Shown: positions 25,667 through 33,812 of the stretch, piece by piece
How positions within the stretch are numbered: the stretch's first letter is position 1
Layout of the letters: every line of letters starts with the position of its first letter
Assembly (NCBI RefSeq): GCF_044904605.1
Contig: NZ_JADIKI010000023.1
Location: forward strand, 248,001 to 312,000
From: Dyella_B humi
GTDB taxonomy: Bacteria > Pseudomonadota > Gammaproteobacteria > Xanthomonadales > Rhodanobacteraceae
Reading direction: 5' to 3'
DNA: 64,000 nt
Translations under genes and position numbers: made by a program
The notes under the pieces: model-generated
What the model was told of the DNA's origin: nothing
Database searches by the model: none
What the model saw: only the letters and a program-made list of their open reading frames with translations

Positions 25667-25973
25667 ACTGCTCCTCCTTGTTCATGATTTGGTCGAACCG
25701 CGCACGCACACGGTCGCTGGTGGGGATGACTCCTACTCGTGCACTCGGCGGCGTAACACGCGCCAACAACTCCTTCAACAGAAGAAGGCAGGCGTGTTGC
25801 TCTTGGTGAAGGACATCAAGTCCGATCTTCATGCGCTGTTGTTCGTCATCCATAGCCAGGTATGTGGCCAACGCATCACGGACGATCACCGATGGCGTCG
25901 TGCCCAACGTGTTCGCGCGCCGAGCGAGGGCTTCGTCGATGTTGGGTGGCAAGTGGTAGGTGCGTCGTTTCAT
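25647..25973 (-). CDS. Ribbon-helix-helix protein, putative relaxosome accessory factor
   Basis: A 108-residue protein starting KRRTYHLPPNIDEALARRA followed by LGTTPSVIVRDALATYL. The strand-helix-helix arrangement with a Thr/Tyr-rich N-terminal strand matches CopG/Arc-type ribbon-helix-helix DNA-binding dimers. Its place at the head of the coupling-protein/relaxase operon mirrors TrwA and TraY, RHH proteins that bind oriT, help the relaxase and repress the operon. The Met at 25973 is used because the RHH domain begins there; no strong ribosome site is seen. The palindromes at 26054-26173 are the likely target. Confidence 0.75.
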   Translation of the reverse strand: MKRRTYHLPPNIDEALARRANTLGTTPSVIVRDALATYLAMDDEQQRMKIGLDVLHQEQHACLLLLKELLARVTPPSARVGVIPTSDRVRARFDQIMNKEEQYGNGNR

Positions 25974-26030
25974 GACTTCAATGAAGCAGCGATGCGGGGT
26001 GGCCAGAAGCCCCCTTAACGTGACGTCCAT

Positions 26031-26305
26031 CTAAGAAATCACACCGCACATCCCCTGATGTCATCAGGCCTTGCACGCAAAAACATCACTGGCTGTATGA
26101 CAAATCGGTATGACCCGAAAACGCCAGGATTTCTTGGGGGTTTTGCTGCTGTTGCGTTGATTTTTGTCATACACCACGGTGCGTGACGTGTATCGCCAAT
26201 ACTTGACCTTTCCCAGAACGACGAACGACCCGCTTACTGCCATGTCCGGTCGAAGCGCAGACGTCACGCGGTAACGCCCTTGCCAGCGCGGCCACCTGTG
26301 CTTAG
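26031..26305. other. Candidate origin of transfer / operator region
   Basis: This gap separates the mobilisation operon from the divergent gene at 26306. It holds a 15-base palindrome (CCTGATG-T-CATCAGG, 26054-26068) and a perfect 11-bp inverted repeat with arms TGTATGACAAA (26094-26104) and TTTGTCATACA (26163-26173), 58 bases apart, with an additional half-site TATGAC at 26109-26114. Position and repeats suit an oriT with binding sites for the RHH protein. No nic consensus is recognised. Confidence 0.45.
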
Positions 26306-27301
26306 ATGCCGATGAGCGCTTCGCGGGTCATAGGAACGCGGATCGAAGCGACACAGGGGGCGGCGATGGAAGAGCAAGCACAGGAGATCAATGACGACGA
26401 GCCGGCAGCGCGCGCGGAGGCCATGCGGGACAGTGATGCGACGGAGCACGTTGTGCCGTTGCACGCCATGGAGGCCTCCGGCATCGACGAAGCGATGGCG
26501 GCCGAGTCATCGGACGCCGCCCCCACCCAGCCCCCAACTGAGGCGCTTTCCACTTTTGTCAAGCTCATCGAGAACGCACGCTATCCATCGCCAAGACCAC
26601 CTGCATGGTGGTTGGTCTCCGCGATCAAGAAGTTTGACGGGCTCTGTGCCTACTGCGGCAGAGATACCGGAAGCACCCCCGACGTGGATGCGGTGATTCC
26701 TGTGATCGCGGGTGGACCGCAACGCCCGGATGCTGCCGTGTTGTGTTGCAAGGCGTGCAAGCAGGAACGGCGCCGCCGGGATGTGTTGCTTTGGAAACCC
26801 GATGCGTCCGCCAAGCTGCGAGCCATGCGAGCGACCTTGGCACTCGACTCGTGGAACCACCTGTCACGTGATCCGGCTGCCATGCGGACACCCATGAAAG
26901 CGACCGAAGTGGTCACCGAGCGTTGGCGGCACCCCCGCTTCCATTGTCATGGCGCACTGCTGCCGATGGGTGGCTTCATCGGCTGGCGCGATGTGACCCA
27001 AGTGCCATCGGCGATCCAACTGCGCTTGGTCTTCGAACACGATGGCTGGCGGCTGAGGCAATCGTTGAAGCGCACGAACCGGCGCAACAACACCTCCGCG
27101 ATCTTTTGGTTTCCCACCCGCGACGGTGCAGTGGACGCGTTGTGGGATGTGATCGGACAGAACGGCTTGGTGCGCCACGCTGATCTTGGGGCCGCGTCGT
27201 CATCCACCGGAGAAGCCCAACCGGATTCTGCGTCCGATTGGACCATGATGTTTCCAACAGTTGCCGACCTTGTGAGGCAGCGGTCGCGACAGAACCGATA
27301 G
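26306..27301 (+). CDS. HNH-like zinc-finger accessory protein
   Basis: A 331-residue protein. An acidic N-terminal region of about 80 residues is followed by a treble-clef-like core: FDGLCAYCGRDTGSTPDVDA, then a spacer and VLCCKACKQERRRRD. The two Cys pairs and spacing resemble an HNH endonuclease, but the first catalytic His of the DH motif is replaced (DVDA), so nuclease activity is doubtful. The C-terminal half (TERWRHPRFHCHGALL, then RTNRRNNTSAIFWF) is unknown. ATG at 26366 preceded by AGGGGGCGG is a good alternative start. It is divergently arranged from the mobilisation operon. Confidence 0.5.
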   Translation: MPMSASRVIGTRIEATQGAAMEEQAQEINDDEPAARAEAMRDSDATEHVVPLHAMEASGIDEAMAAESSDAAPTQPPTEALSTFVKLIENARYPSPRPPAWWLVSAIKKFDGLCAYCGRDTGSTPDVDAVIPVIAGGPQRPDAAVLCCKACKQERRRRDVLLWKPDASAKLRAMRATLALDSWNHLSRDPAAMRTPMKATEVVTERWRHPRFHCHGALLPMGGFIGWRDVTQVPSAIQLRLVFEHDGWRLRQSLKRTNRRNNTSAIFWFPTRDGAVDALWDVIGQNGLVRHADLGAASSSTGEAQPDSASDWTMMFPTVADLVRQRSRQNR

Positions 27302-27302
27302 A

Positions 27303-27644
27303 TCAAAGCGAGCCGTGCGCGAATGCATGGTCGTCCCCATGCAACAGGGCCGCGATTTGGGAGACAAGGTAAAACTCTATGTCCATGCCTGCGCCACGAA
27401 CGACGACGGCATTATGCTTACCCAGATCACGGTCGAGCGCCTTCCCGGCGAGCCAGCTAAAAATCACGGGCGCCTTCGATGTGTCGTCCCAGAACAACAC
27501 GTCGATCTCTCGCGTCATCCCTGACCGGCTGATCGAACGAAGGATGGTGAACACCGTAGTCCCTACCGGGAGCAGCTGACGCAATCGCTCAATGGCTTCG
27601 TTCCTTCCACGGTTGATCAGTCTATCCACTGCGGAGGTGCTCAT
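27303..27644 (-). CDS. Conserved mobile-element protein, unknown function
   Basis: A 113-residue protein with LLPVGTTVFTILRSISRSGM, followed by TREIDVLFWDD and a C-terminal VRGAGMDIEFYLVSQIAALL. This pattern ('G-T-V-x-T-I-L-R...SRSGM...GxGMDxxFxLV') is one I associate with small proteins carried by phages and conjugative elements, with no known activity. The ATG overlaps the stop of the ankyrin gene upstream (ATGA), so the two are co-expressed. Confidence 0.65.
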   Translation of the reverse strand: MSTSAVDRLINRGRNEAIERLRQLLPVGTTVFTILRSISRSGMTREIDVLFWDDTSKAPVIFSWLAGKALDRDLGKHNAVVVRGAGMDIEFYLVSQIAALLHGDDHAFAHGSL

Positions 27645-28219
27645 TCGGTCACCTCTTCCTCTTCGTCGTCCTGTCCTTCGTCGTCTTCCCTTTCGGCAAT
27701 TGCTTCTTCAAGCGCGAATTCGATGTGAAAGCCATAGGAATGGGCGTAGCTGACCAAGTCCATGGGTGTTTCACCTTTAAGGTTCTTCGCCAAGAGATTG
27801 GCCTCACGTTCGATCAGTTCTTTCACGGCGTCGTATGCCCCAGAAAGGACGGCTTCTTGCAACGCGGTATTACCAAACTGATCAAGCGCCTCGATGTCCA
27901 TGCCGTGATCCAGGATGAGCGCCATGAAAGCCACCTGATCGGCCCCCGCCGCCCAATGAAGGATGGTGCTCCCGTGTTTGTCGCGGACACTGACATCCGC
28001 GCCGGCTTTGATGAGCTCGCGCCAGATCGGCCACGATTCATGCGGCCAGGGCCCCAGTTCGAAAAGCAGGGGTTCGTTATGCCTCCCACGCGTGTTGGGG
28101 TCAGCGCCTGCGTCCAAGCACCGACAAACTTCGCGCATGTCGCCGTGGTTGACAGCATCAACAAGCTGTTGGTTGAGGTCGAGCGGCTGCGTCGTTGCAA
28201 CTTTCTTTGTCTGTTTCAC
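27641..28219 (-). CDS. Ankyrin-repeat protein
   Basis: A protein of about 192 residues with four to five ankyrin repeats between residues 15 and 165. The clearest are GSTILHWAAGADQVAFMALI, then LDHGMDIEALDQFGNTALQE and KNLKGETPMDLVSYA. The tail is strongly acidic (EREDDEGQDDEEEEVTE). Ankyrin repeats mediate protein binding, and no enzymatic domain is attached. A GTG at 28219 with GGAGAACAATC before it is the best start; an ATG at 28246 lacks a ribosome site. It is the second ankyrin-bearing gene of the island besides the sigma factor at 61258. Confidence 0.75.
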   Translation of the reverse strand: MKQTKKVATTQPLDLNQQLVDAVNHGDMREVCRCLDAGADPNTRGRHNEPLLFELGPWPHESWPIWRELIKAGADVSVRDKHGSTILHWAAGADQVAFMALILDHGMDIEALDQFGNTALQEAVLSGAYDAVKELIEREANLLAKNLKGETPMDLVSYAHSYGFHIEFALEEAIAEREDDEGQDDEEEEVTE

Positions 28220-28410
28220 GATTGTTCTCCGCCACCCGCACGCCATCTGCGGAATGCAGAGGGTCGCGGAGTGATGGTGAGAACGATCTCACCCGCCCGT
28301 CCTTCAACCGAGGTGGTGGGCGGCGAGATTCTTCGGGTTACCGAGGTGGCGGGAGAAGGCGCGAGATGGGTGGATTTTTAAACGGAGGCTGAGCACACCA
28401 GGCCCAACGG

Positions 28411-29010
28411 TTACTTGTTTGCGCCTTCCTGGCTCACCTGTTCAACCCGACGCGCCAGGTGTTCGACGTAATCGCTCAAACTGAGCCAGCGCACCTCGTC
28501 GTCCGGACCAGTAGTGCCCAGCACCGCCATCAAGTCCTCGATCTTCCCGTCGGAACGGACGACCACCGGCCATTCATCGTCGCCCCTCCCGTGCGCCAAC
28601 CATTTCGAGAACGTCGAGGTCTTGAACCAAGCATCGGCGGCTGCCTTAGCCCGATCCAGTTGCCGGCGACGCTCTCGGGTGGCCTCCCGGTTCGCCTTTT
28701 GCACCTCGGTCAACGGGCGCTGATCGCCCCGCTGTTTTAGTAACCAGAGGGTCCGCTCTTCGAGCGCGTCGAGCACCTCACCCAGAAAGTAATGATTCCA
28801 CCCCTTCGCGTTTTCCTTGGCCAGCTTGCGGGGTGGTCGGTTGGGATGGTTCTTGTGATGCGTTTTGAGTTGGTCGGTGGACCAACCCAAGATGACTGCC
28901 GCCTCAGGCCCGGTGATTTCCGTGTGGTAGTCATAGCGGGCGCGGAGGTCATCACGATGCCATGGTTCGGCAAAGTCAGGGCGGATCGCTCGGGAAGGCT
29001 TCGCGGTCAT
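28411..29010 (-). CDS. HTH-type accessory protein, paralogue of the left-end gene
   Basis: A protein of about 199 residues. The N-terminal half contains GPEAAVILGWSTDQLKTHHK, a helix-turn-helix-like segment. A long basic helix (ANREATRERRRQLDRAKAAA) follows, and a C-terminal domain reads FSKWLAHGRGDDEWPVVV and LSLSDYVEHLARRV. The last part matches the pattern of the gene at 12662-13291 (a Phe/Trp-Gly segment, then DDEW, then DL..L, then (M/L)SL-x-(E/D)Y). A DNA-binding role is likely, the rest unknown. The start at 29010 is the first ATG. Confidence 0.6.
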   Translation of the reverse strand: MTAKPSRAIRPDFAEPWHRDDLRARYDYHTEITGPEAAVILGWSTDQLKTHHKNHPNRPPRKLAKENAKGWNHYFLGEVLDALEERTLWLLKQRGDQRPLTEVQKANREATRERRRQLDRAKAAADAWFKTSTFSKWLAHGRGDDEWPVVVRSDGKIEDLMAVLGTTGPDDEVRWLSLSDYVEHLARRVEQVSQEGANK

Positions 29011-29139
29011 GAGTTGATTCTGACATGGGACCAAAGTGATCCTGGCAACCCATCAAGTCCGTCCCCCTAACGGTCAATATTCATCACCGGCCTCGCTGCC
29101 GGATGGGCGGGGCGACTTCCCCACACCTGGACCCAACCC

Positions 29140-29586
29140 ATGTCAAAAAACCACACCGCGCATGGTCACGCCAACGCCGTGGACCACACCGAAGAGCAGC
29201 GCCAGGAACAGTCGGAGCATCGCTGGCAAGATTTTCTCAACAACAACTGGGGTGTCCTTGGCTTCCCGTTCGGGATCGGTTGCCTGACAACCAAAACACC
29301 GTCGGTCAACGCTTTCTTGGCCATCCTTGTGATCACGGCACTGTGGGCCCGAGGGCGACACCAGGTCCCCAAGCATTTTCTTCCGGAAAGTCGTGGCGGC
29401 ACCCCGGATCATCGTCCTTGGTCGAAGCGCTGGAAGTTTTGGGCGGGCACCGTGCCGGCTTTGCTCGGCTATGGCTACCTGTGCTTCATTTGGTTGAGCC
29501 AACCGGTTGCGGCTTATTGTGATCGGACGCACGCGTGCAGTTGGTTCATCTGGATCGTCAACCACTACATCGGCGCTCCACAGTAA
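29140..29586 (+). CDS. Small membrane protein, unknown function
   Basis: A 148-residue protein with a His/Glu-rich cytoplasmic N-terminus (about residues 1-35) and two or three hydrophobic segments: FPFGIGCLTTK/FLAILVITALWA at about 43-70, AGTVPALLGYGYLCFIWLS at about 101-120, and a short C-terminal SWFIWIVNHYIG. Two Cys residues flank the last loop. No family recognised. It stands alone between minus-strand genes. Confidence 0.55.
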   Translation: MSKNHTAHGHANAVDHTEEQRQEQSEHRWQDFLNNNWGVLGFPFGIGCLTTKTPSVNAFLAILVITALWARGRHQVPKHFLPESRGGTPDHRPWSKRWKFWAGTVPALLGYGYLCFIWLSQPVAAYCDRTHACSWFIWIVNHYIGAPQ

Positions 29587-29638
29587 CGAGCCTCGGAAGA
29601 TGATGGGGGTGAGCGGCTAACCGTCCACCCCGGTGTCC

Positions 29639-30067
29639 TCAGTCTTCCCCGATCAGCATGATCGTCCCCACCGGTTCTCCGTTGTCCCCAGGGCCGATCA
29701 CCATGTAAACCGGCACCTTCACCACCTCGGCGCGGCGCTCCTCCAACTTGACCGCATCCACCACGAAGTTGATCCGGTCCGCCCTTTCCTCGGAACCCAA
29801 CTGTTGCCGACGACGCAGAGCCTTGGCAGCCGCAAGGGCAGACAGAAGCACGACTTCTTCACGCAAGCGGAGGATGTCCGGCAACTTCGGGTCGGGGTCT
29901 GGCCATGCGATGCAATCAGCGTAAGCCGCACTCGTGATCGCCACCGGCACCCGAAAGCCCATGGCCACGGCATAGGGCAGTTCCACCAACACCCCATCCC
30001 GCAAAGCATCGGCACGGGTATACGAATAAATCAGGTCGCCAAACAACTCAGGGTATTTGTTGCTCAT
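29639..30067 (-). CDS. DUF6573-like mobile-element protein
   Basis: A 142-residue protein. IYSYTRADALRDGVLVELPY followed by AMGFRVPVAITSAAYADCI matches a family common on plasmids and conjugative elements (I associate it with DUF6573), of unknown activity. The strand-rich C-terminus KVPVYMVIGPGDNGEPVGTI, then MLIGED, also fits. The ATG at 30067 has AAGGAAG upstream. Its presence supports the conjugative origin of this part of the island. Confidence 0.7.
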   Translation of the reverse strand: MSNKYPELFGDLIYSYTRADALRDGVLVELPYAVAMGFRVPVAITSAAYADCIAWPDPDPKLPDILRLREEVVLLSALAAAKALRRRQQLGSEERADRINFVVDAVKLEERRAEVVKVPVYMVIGPGDNGEPVGTIMLIGED

Positions 30068-30535
30068 GGGGTTGCTTCCTTCTTGGTTGCTGGCCCATCT
30101 CGTGATGGGCAGCGAGCGGTTCGCTCGCTGCCGATGGCAGCCGCCGTCGCACGACGGGAGGCGCGGTCAAGGAGGGTTCGCTGCGTGCGGCGAACAGAGA
30201 GGGCTGGCGCGGCCCGCAGCGCTTTTTGCGAGGACACGGGCCCGAACGGCCCTTGACCGAAGAAGAAGCCCGACGTGCTGCTTTTGATCTGGCTTGGGGT
30301 TCAAGCCAGGACAGCTCCAACTGTCGTGGCTGTGGTGGTGGGGCCTTTGATCTCGCCCTGAGGGGACGAAGTGGGGAGAGGCGTGTGGGGCGGCGGTGGG
30401 CAACGCTTGCGTTGTCCACGGGCGATCCATCCGGCTATCCCCGCGGTGCCGAAGGCATCGTCCGTGGCTTTGCAAGATCGCCTAAGCTGGATCGGGGCAA
30501 GCGCCCCCCAGAAACCACGCAGGAAGGAAAACGCG
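30068..30535. other. Intergenic stretch with two adjacent hairpins
   Basis: CCCATC-TCGT-GATGGG (30094-30109) abuts and overlaps GGCAGCGAGCG-GTT-CGCTCGCTGCC (30108-30132), both perfect stems. Neither is followed by a T-run on either strand. They lie just upstream of the DUF6573-like gene start and could be a leader structure or protein-binding site. The rest (30140-30535) shows no convincing gene. It resembles eroded intergenic repeats (FDLA-type frames) rather than coding sequence. Confidence 0.4.
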
Positions 30536-31837
30536 ATGTGGCCAGCGGACGTCAAAGAACAAGCGTTATCCGCCTGCGGTCGATGCTGCTGTATCTGCCA
30601 TCGGTTCTGCGGGACCAACATCGAACTGCACCACATCGAGCCCGAAGCCGATGGCGGCGCCTCGACATTGGAGAATTGCATCCCTCTTTGCTTCGACTGC
30701 CATGCCGACGTGGGCCATTACAACGACAGGCATCCCAAAGGAACCAAATACCGACCTGGTGAACTCCGCCAGCATCGGGATAGGTCGTTCCTGGCCGTGG
30801 CCGGTGCGGAGCGGTTAAGGCACGCACCGCAGGATCAAACACCGGCCCTTCCCGATGAAATTTACGACGGGCAGAGTTTGCAGTTCAAAGGCTACTTGTC
30901 CAGTCAAACCTTCGCAGGGGCGCCGAACTACGAAGATTTCCGAACCGACAGGCTCGAAACTTATTGGCTCCTCACCTTGCCCCAGCCGTTCCGGTTCACC
31001 TACCGGTCTGCTGAGCCGACGCAAGCGGAATCCATCGTCAAGCCCGACGTGCGAGTGCTCCATTTGATCTTGACGCCCGACCAATATGCAACGCACAGGG
31101 GCAAGCTCAACGGTGATGTCTATGTCACTGGGAAAGTTTGGCCGTGCATCACCGGCCATCACCGTGGTGATGCGCTGCTAGAAGTTGACGACCTTCAAGG
31201 TGCCGATCTTTATTTCGCCCCTCCACCGATCACTGACACTGCGTCGGGGGACAGCGACGATGTGCTGATCGTCCCCACGAAGAAGACGCCACGCAACCTC
31301 ATCAAGTTCCTTGATTTAGAGACGCCGAAAGCAAAAATTCTGGAAACTTTGGGCACACCCGATCGCGTTCAACACGTGCCCACAATGAACTACGACCGTG
31401 TTTTCTATCGCTACAAGGACACACAAGTGGAGATCGGGTTTGAAAATGAGACCGTCGCAGAAGTGATCGTTCTGCTTGTGGACGGGGAAACTTGGCGGTT
31501 CGACATCGAAACAAGGGATCAGCCCATGACGTTGGGTCAACTTACCCTGGCGGACGTTTTGACTCTTGGCCCCGATGCCCGGCTCGACTATTCACCGGGC
31601 AATCATGCCAGCCAACTCCTGGTCGGGCTTCCATTCGGTCCCTCTGGCGGCTGGGACATGCATTGGTTTGGCGCCCTCAGAGCTCCCAGCAAAGCCGGCC
31701 GATTGCAGCACGTGGACTTTGCTTGGGATTACGTCGCAGGAAAGCCCAAGACCTCACCCAGTGACATCCTCGTGAACTGGATTGCAAAGACACGGTTATC
31801 GGCCAGCGTGCCGCCTTTTGGTTGGCACATTAAATAA
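30536..31837 (+). CDS. HNH endonuclease with large uncharacterised C-terminal region
   Basis: A 433-residue protein. Residues about 10-60 form an HNH module: SACGRCCCICHRFCG, then IELHHIEPEADGG (the catalytic HH), then NCIPLCFDCHADVG. This is the McrA-like layout with both Cys pairs and the catalytic His intact. The remaining 350 residues have no recognised domain but read as well-folded sequence (LILTPDQYATHRGKLNGDVY and DTQVEIGFENETVAEVIVLL). AGGAAGG precedes the ATG at 30536. A DNA-cutting role, possibly defence, is likely; the C-terminal part could be a sensor or target-recognition region (inference). Confidence 0.78.
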   Translation: MWPADVKEQALSACGRCCCICHRFCGTNIELHHIEPEADGGASTLENCIPLCFDCHADVGHYNDRHPKGTKYRPGELRQHRDRSFLAVAGAERLRHAPQDQTPALPDEIYDGQSLQFKGYLSSQTFAGAPNYEDFRTDRLETYWLLTLPQPFRFTYRSAEPTQAESIVKPDVRVLHLILTPDQYATHRGKLNGDVYVTGKVWPCITGHHRGDALLEVDDLQGADLYFAPPPITDTASGDSDDVLIVPTKKTPRNLIKFLDLETPKAKILETLGTPDRVQHVPTMNYDRVFYRYKDTQVEIGFENETVAEVIVLLVDGETWRFDIETRDQPMTLGQLTLADVLTLGPDARLDYSPGNHASQLLVGLPFGPSGGWDMHWFGALRAPSKAGRLQHVDFAWDYVAGKPKTSPSDILVNWIAKTRLSASVPPFGWHIK

Positions 31838-32202
31838 TTCCATCAGCGCCCCCGGACCGACTGTGCGGGCTAAAGACTCGGAACTACCTACAGTTTTTGG
31901 CAAACACCCCCAACAGAAACATTCGCCACTGCCTAAGAGCATGGCCGCGCCACGCCCCCGACCTGATACTTTATTCCGCTAAACCGAATCTTCGCAAAGG
32001 CTTAATCCTCTCTCTCCATATAATTTCTACAGCGCATTGCGTCACACCGCACTGCAAAACGGTGAGCCTTTAGTTTTGGAGCCATCGTAGAAGATAGGGG
32101 GAAATCAACTGTTGGTTCAAGGTCATTGGCATGACCTAAGTAAATCGATGAGCAATGCTTGCTCGTCGAAAAAACCGCACGCGCAAAATAAGGGGAATCC
32201 GC
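31838..32202. other. A/T-richer intergenic region upstream of the lipoprotein gene
   Basis: No gene is supported. The composition shifts to lower GC here and stays low to about 34.8 kb, so this is probably the left edge of a separately acquired module. A promoter for the genes at 32203 and 33813 must lie here, but I cannot pick one with confidence. Confidence 0.4.
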
Positions 32203-33804
32203 ATGAAGTGTAAGCACTTGATTGCTGCCGCGCTGACAGTGACATGCTCTGGATGCGCAGGGATAGAGGTATCGCCATACAGCCAGGGCAAAGCAGATGT
32301 CAAAGGAGTTCCATATGTTTTACCCATGACATCCTTCACACTAACGATTACACGCCGAGTAGTGGATTGTAATCCGAAGAAGGGTGGATTGACTCCCGAC
32401 ATCCAAGTTGCAATTACATCGCAAACCGTTCCGGACCCGGCAGCGCGATTCACACTCACTTCGGATGGTTTTTTCGACACGAGTGACATCAAAGTCGCAT
32501 ATAACAGCAGTGGCACCACATCAGCAATAAACACATCCACTGCCGATCAAACGGGACCGTTGATCACCCAAGCAGCAACAACTGTTGCCTCCATCCTTCC
32601 GATCGCGATAGGAGGCAGCTCGAATCCCGAAGGATCTGGCAAAGGCGCTCCATCACCTGCCCCATCAACCGTATGCTCGAAACCAGTCATCACGGCGCTC
32701 GATAAAATTGGAAACGATGGCGACGCCACTCACGAAGCAAACCCGGGAAAACTGAAAGACAAAGTCGCCGCAGACACCACCATTCTCAATAATACGAACG
32801 CCGACATTACGCTTCTCTCAACGGAAATATCGACCCTTGGTAAAGATGCCACACCCTCTCTCAGAAAGCGCCTAGTAGATCTTCTAGAGGATCAAAAAAA
32901 ATATCAGGATCAATTAAGTGCTGAACAGAGCGACTTGAATAAGTATCTAGCGGTCATCACCGACACGCAAACAGTCCAGTGGCCGGCTGATGGACAACAC
33001 TGGGAGAGCGGCGACGATCAAACACTCAAACTCTCTGAAACAACATGGAAGCGCTGGACAGATGGAGCGAACGGCAAATACGACCCGAACGATGAAAATC
33101 TGTTTCAGATTTACTTGAAACTAGAACGTCAAGGATCAACCGGACAAGCCGCAAAGCCTGGCGACCTATTGGCCCAGGTAGATACCAAAGATGGCATACC
33201 GGTTCGTTTTCCAGTCCAAGCCATCTTGCATGTTTGCAGGGTTAGCGCATGCAACTCCACTTACTCGAATGAGATAGCAAAGTTTCCGGCACCCGTCTTA
33301 CAGTTCGGACTCATCTACGAAGTTCCCGCAAAAGGCGGCATATTTGCGTCAACGACTTTCGCATTGCAGCTTGACCAAAATGGGATCCCCACATCTGTCG
33401 AGGTCGCCAATCAAACTTCTGTCGCCGCATCAGCCGCAACATCTGCAAGCACCGCCGCGACGCAACTAGCTGGAATCCCCTCAGCCATCAATAGCGCCAA
33501 ACTGGCCAAGGTCACAGCCGAGGCAAACATCGTTAACGAAAAGAACTTACTTGCAACCAACGAAGCTAACGCCACAACCGTCTCTCAACTTGCGTCGAAT
33601 CAAGCCGATACGCTGCTTTTGCAAGCACAAGCCGCACAAATTACCGCCCAAAACACACTCATCACTGCCAAAGCCACCGACGCTGATGCTGCGCAATTGG
33701 CTCCTATACAGGCAGAAACGAATCTCGCACAGGCTCAGACCGCACAACTTGCAGCGGCGAAAGCATTGGTCGCTGCGAGGCAAGCCATGGGCGCGGAGGA
33801 TTGA
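32203..33804 (+). CDS. Large putative lipoprotein with Ala/Gln/Thr-rich C-terminal helix
   Basis: A 533-residue protein with a lipoprotein-like signal: MKCKHLIAAALTVTCSGCAG, with a lipobox at about residues 15-18. The middle region (residues 200-265) contains a predicted coiled coil (LLEDQKKYQDQLSAEQSDLN). The last 130 residues are a low-complexity helix rich in Ala, Thr, Gln and Asn (repeats of the type AAQ.TA....LI.A.A). AAGGGGAATCC precedes the ATG. Base composition is more A/T-rich than the neighbours. It overlaps the ribosome site of the papain-like gene, so the two are a pair. Function unknown; an envelope-anchored partner or substrate of the protease is a reasonable guess. Confidence 0.7.
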   Translation: MKCKHLIAAALTVTCSGCAGIEVSPYSQGKADVKGVPYVLPMTSFTLTITRRVVDCNPKKGGLTPDIQVAITSQTVPDPAARFTLTSDGFFDTSDIKVAYNSSGTTSAINTSTADQTGPLITQAATTVASILPIAIGGSSNPEGSGKGAPSPAPSTVCSKPVITALDKIGNDGDATHEANPGKLKDKVAADTTILNNTNADITLLSTEISTLGKDATPSLRKRLVDLLEDQKKYQDQLSAEQSDLNKYLAVITDTQTVQWPADGQHWESGDDQTLKLSETTWKRWTDGANGKYDPNDENLFQIYLKLERQGSTGQAAKPGDLLAQVDTKDGIPVRFPVQAILHVCRVSACNSTYSNEIAKFPAPVLQFGLIYEVPAKGGIFASTTFALQLDQNGIPTSVEVANQTSVAASAATSASTAATQLAGIPSAINSAKLAKVTAEANIVNEKNLLATNEANATTVSQLASNQADTLLLQAQAAQITAQNTLITAKATDADAAQLAPIQAETNLAQAQTAQLAAAKALVAARQAMGAED

Positions 33805-33812
33805 AAGCCACC

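Noticed and set aside
26064..26267. 67-residue minus-strand frame in the candidate oriT region
   Set aside because: No ribosome site and no family; the stretch is better explained by the inverted repeats.
30226..30762. 178-residue plus-strand frame before the HNH gene
   Set aside because: Out of frame with the HNH module, low-complexity Arg/Gly-rich sequence, no ribosome site.
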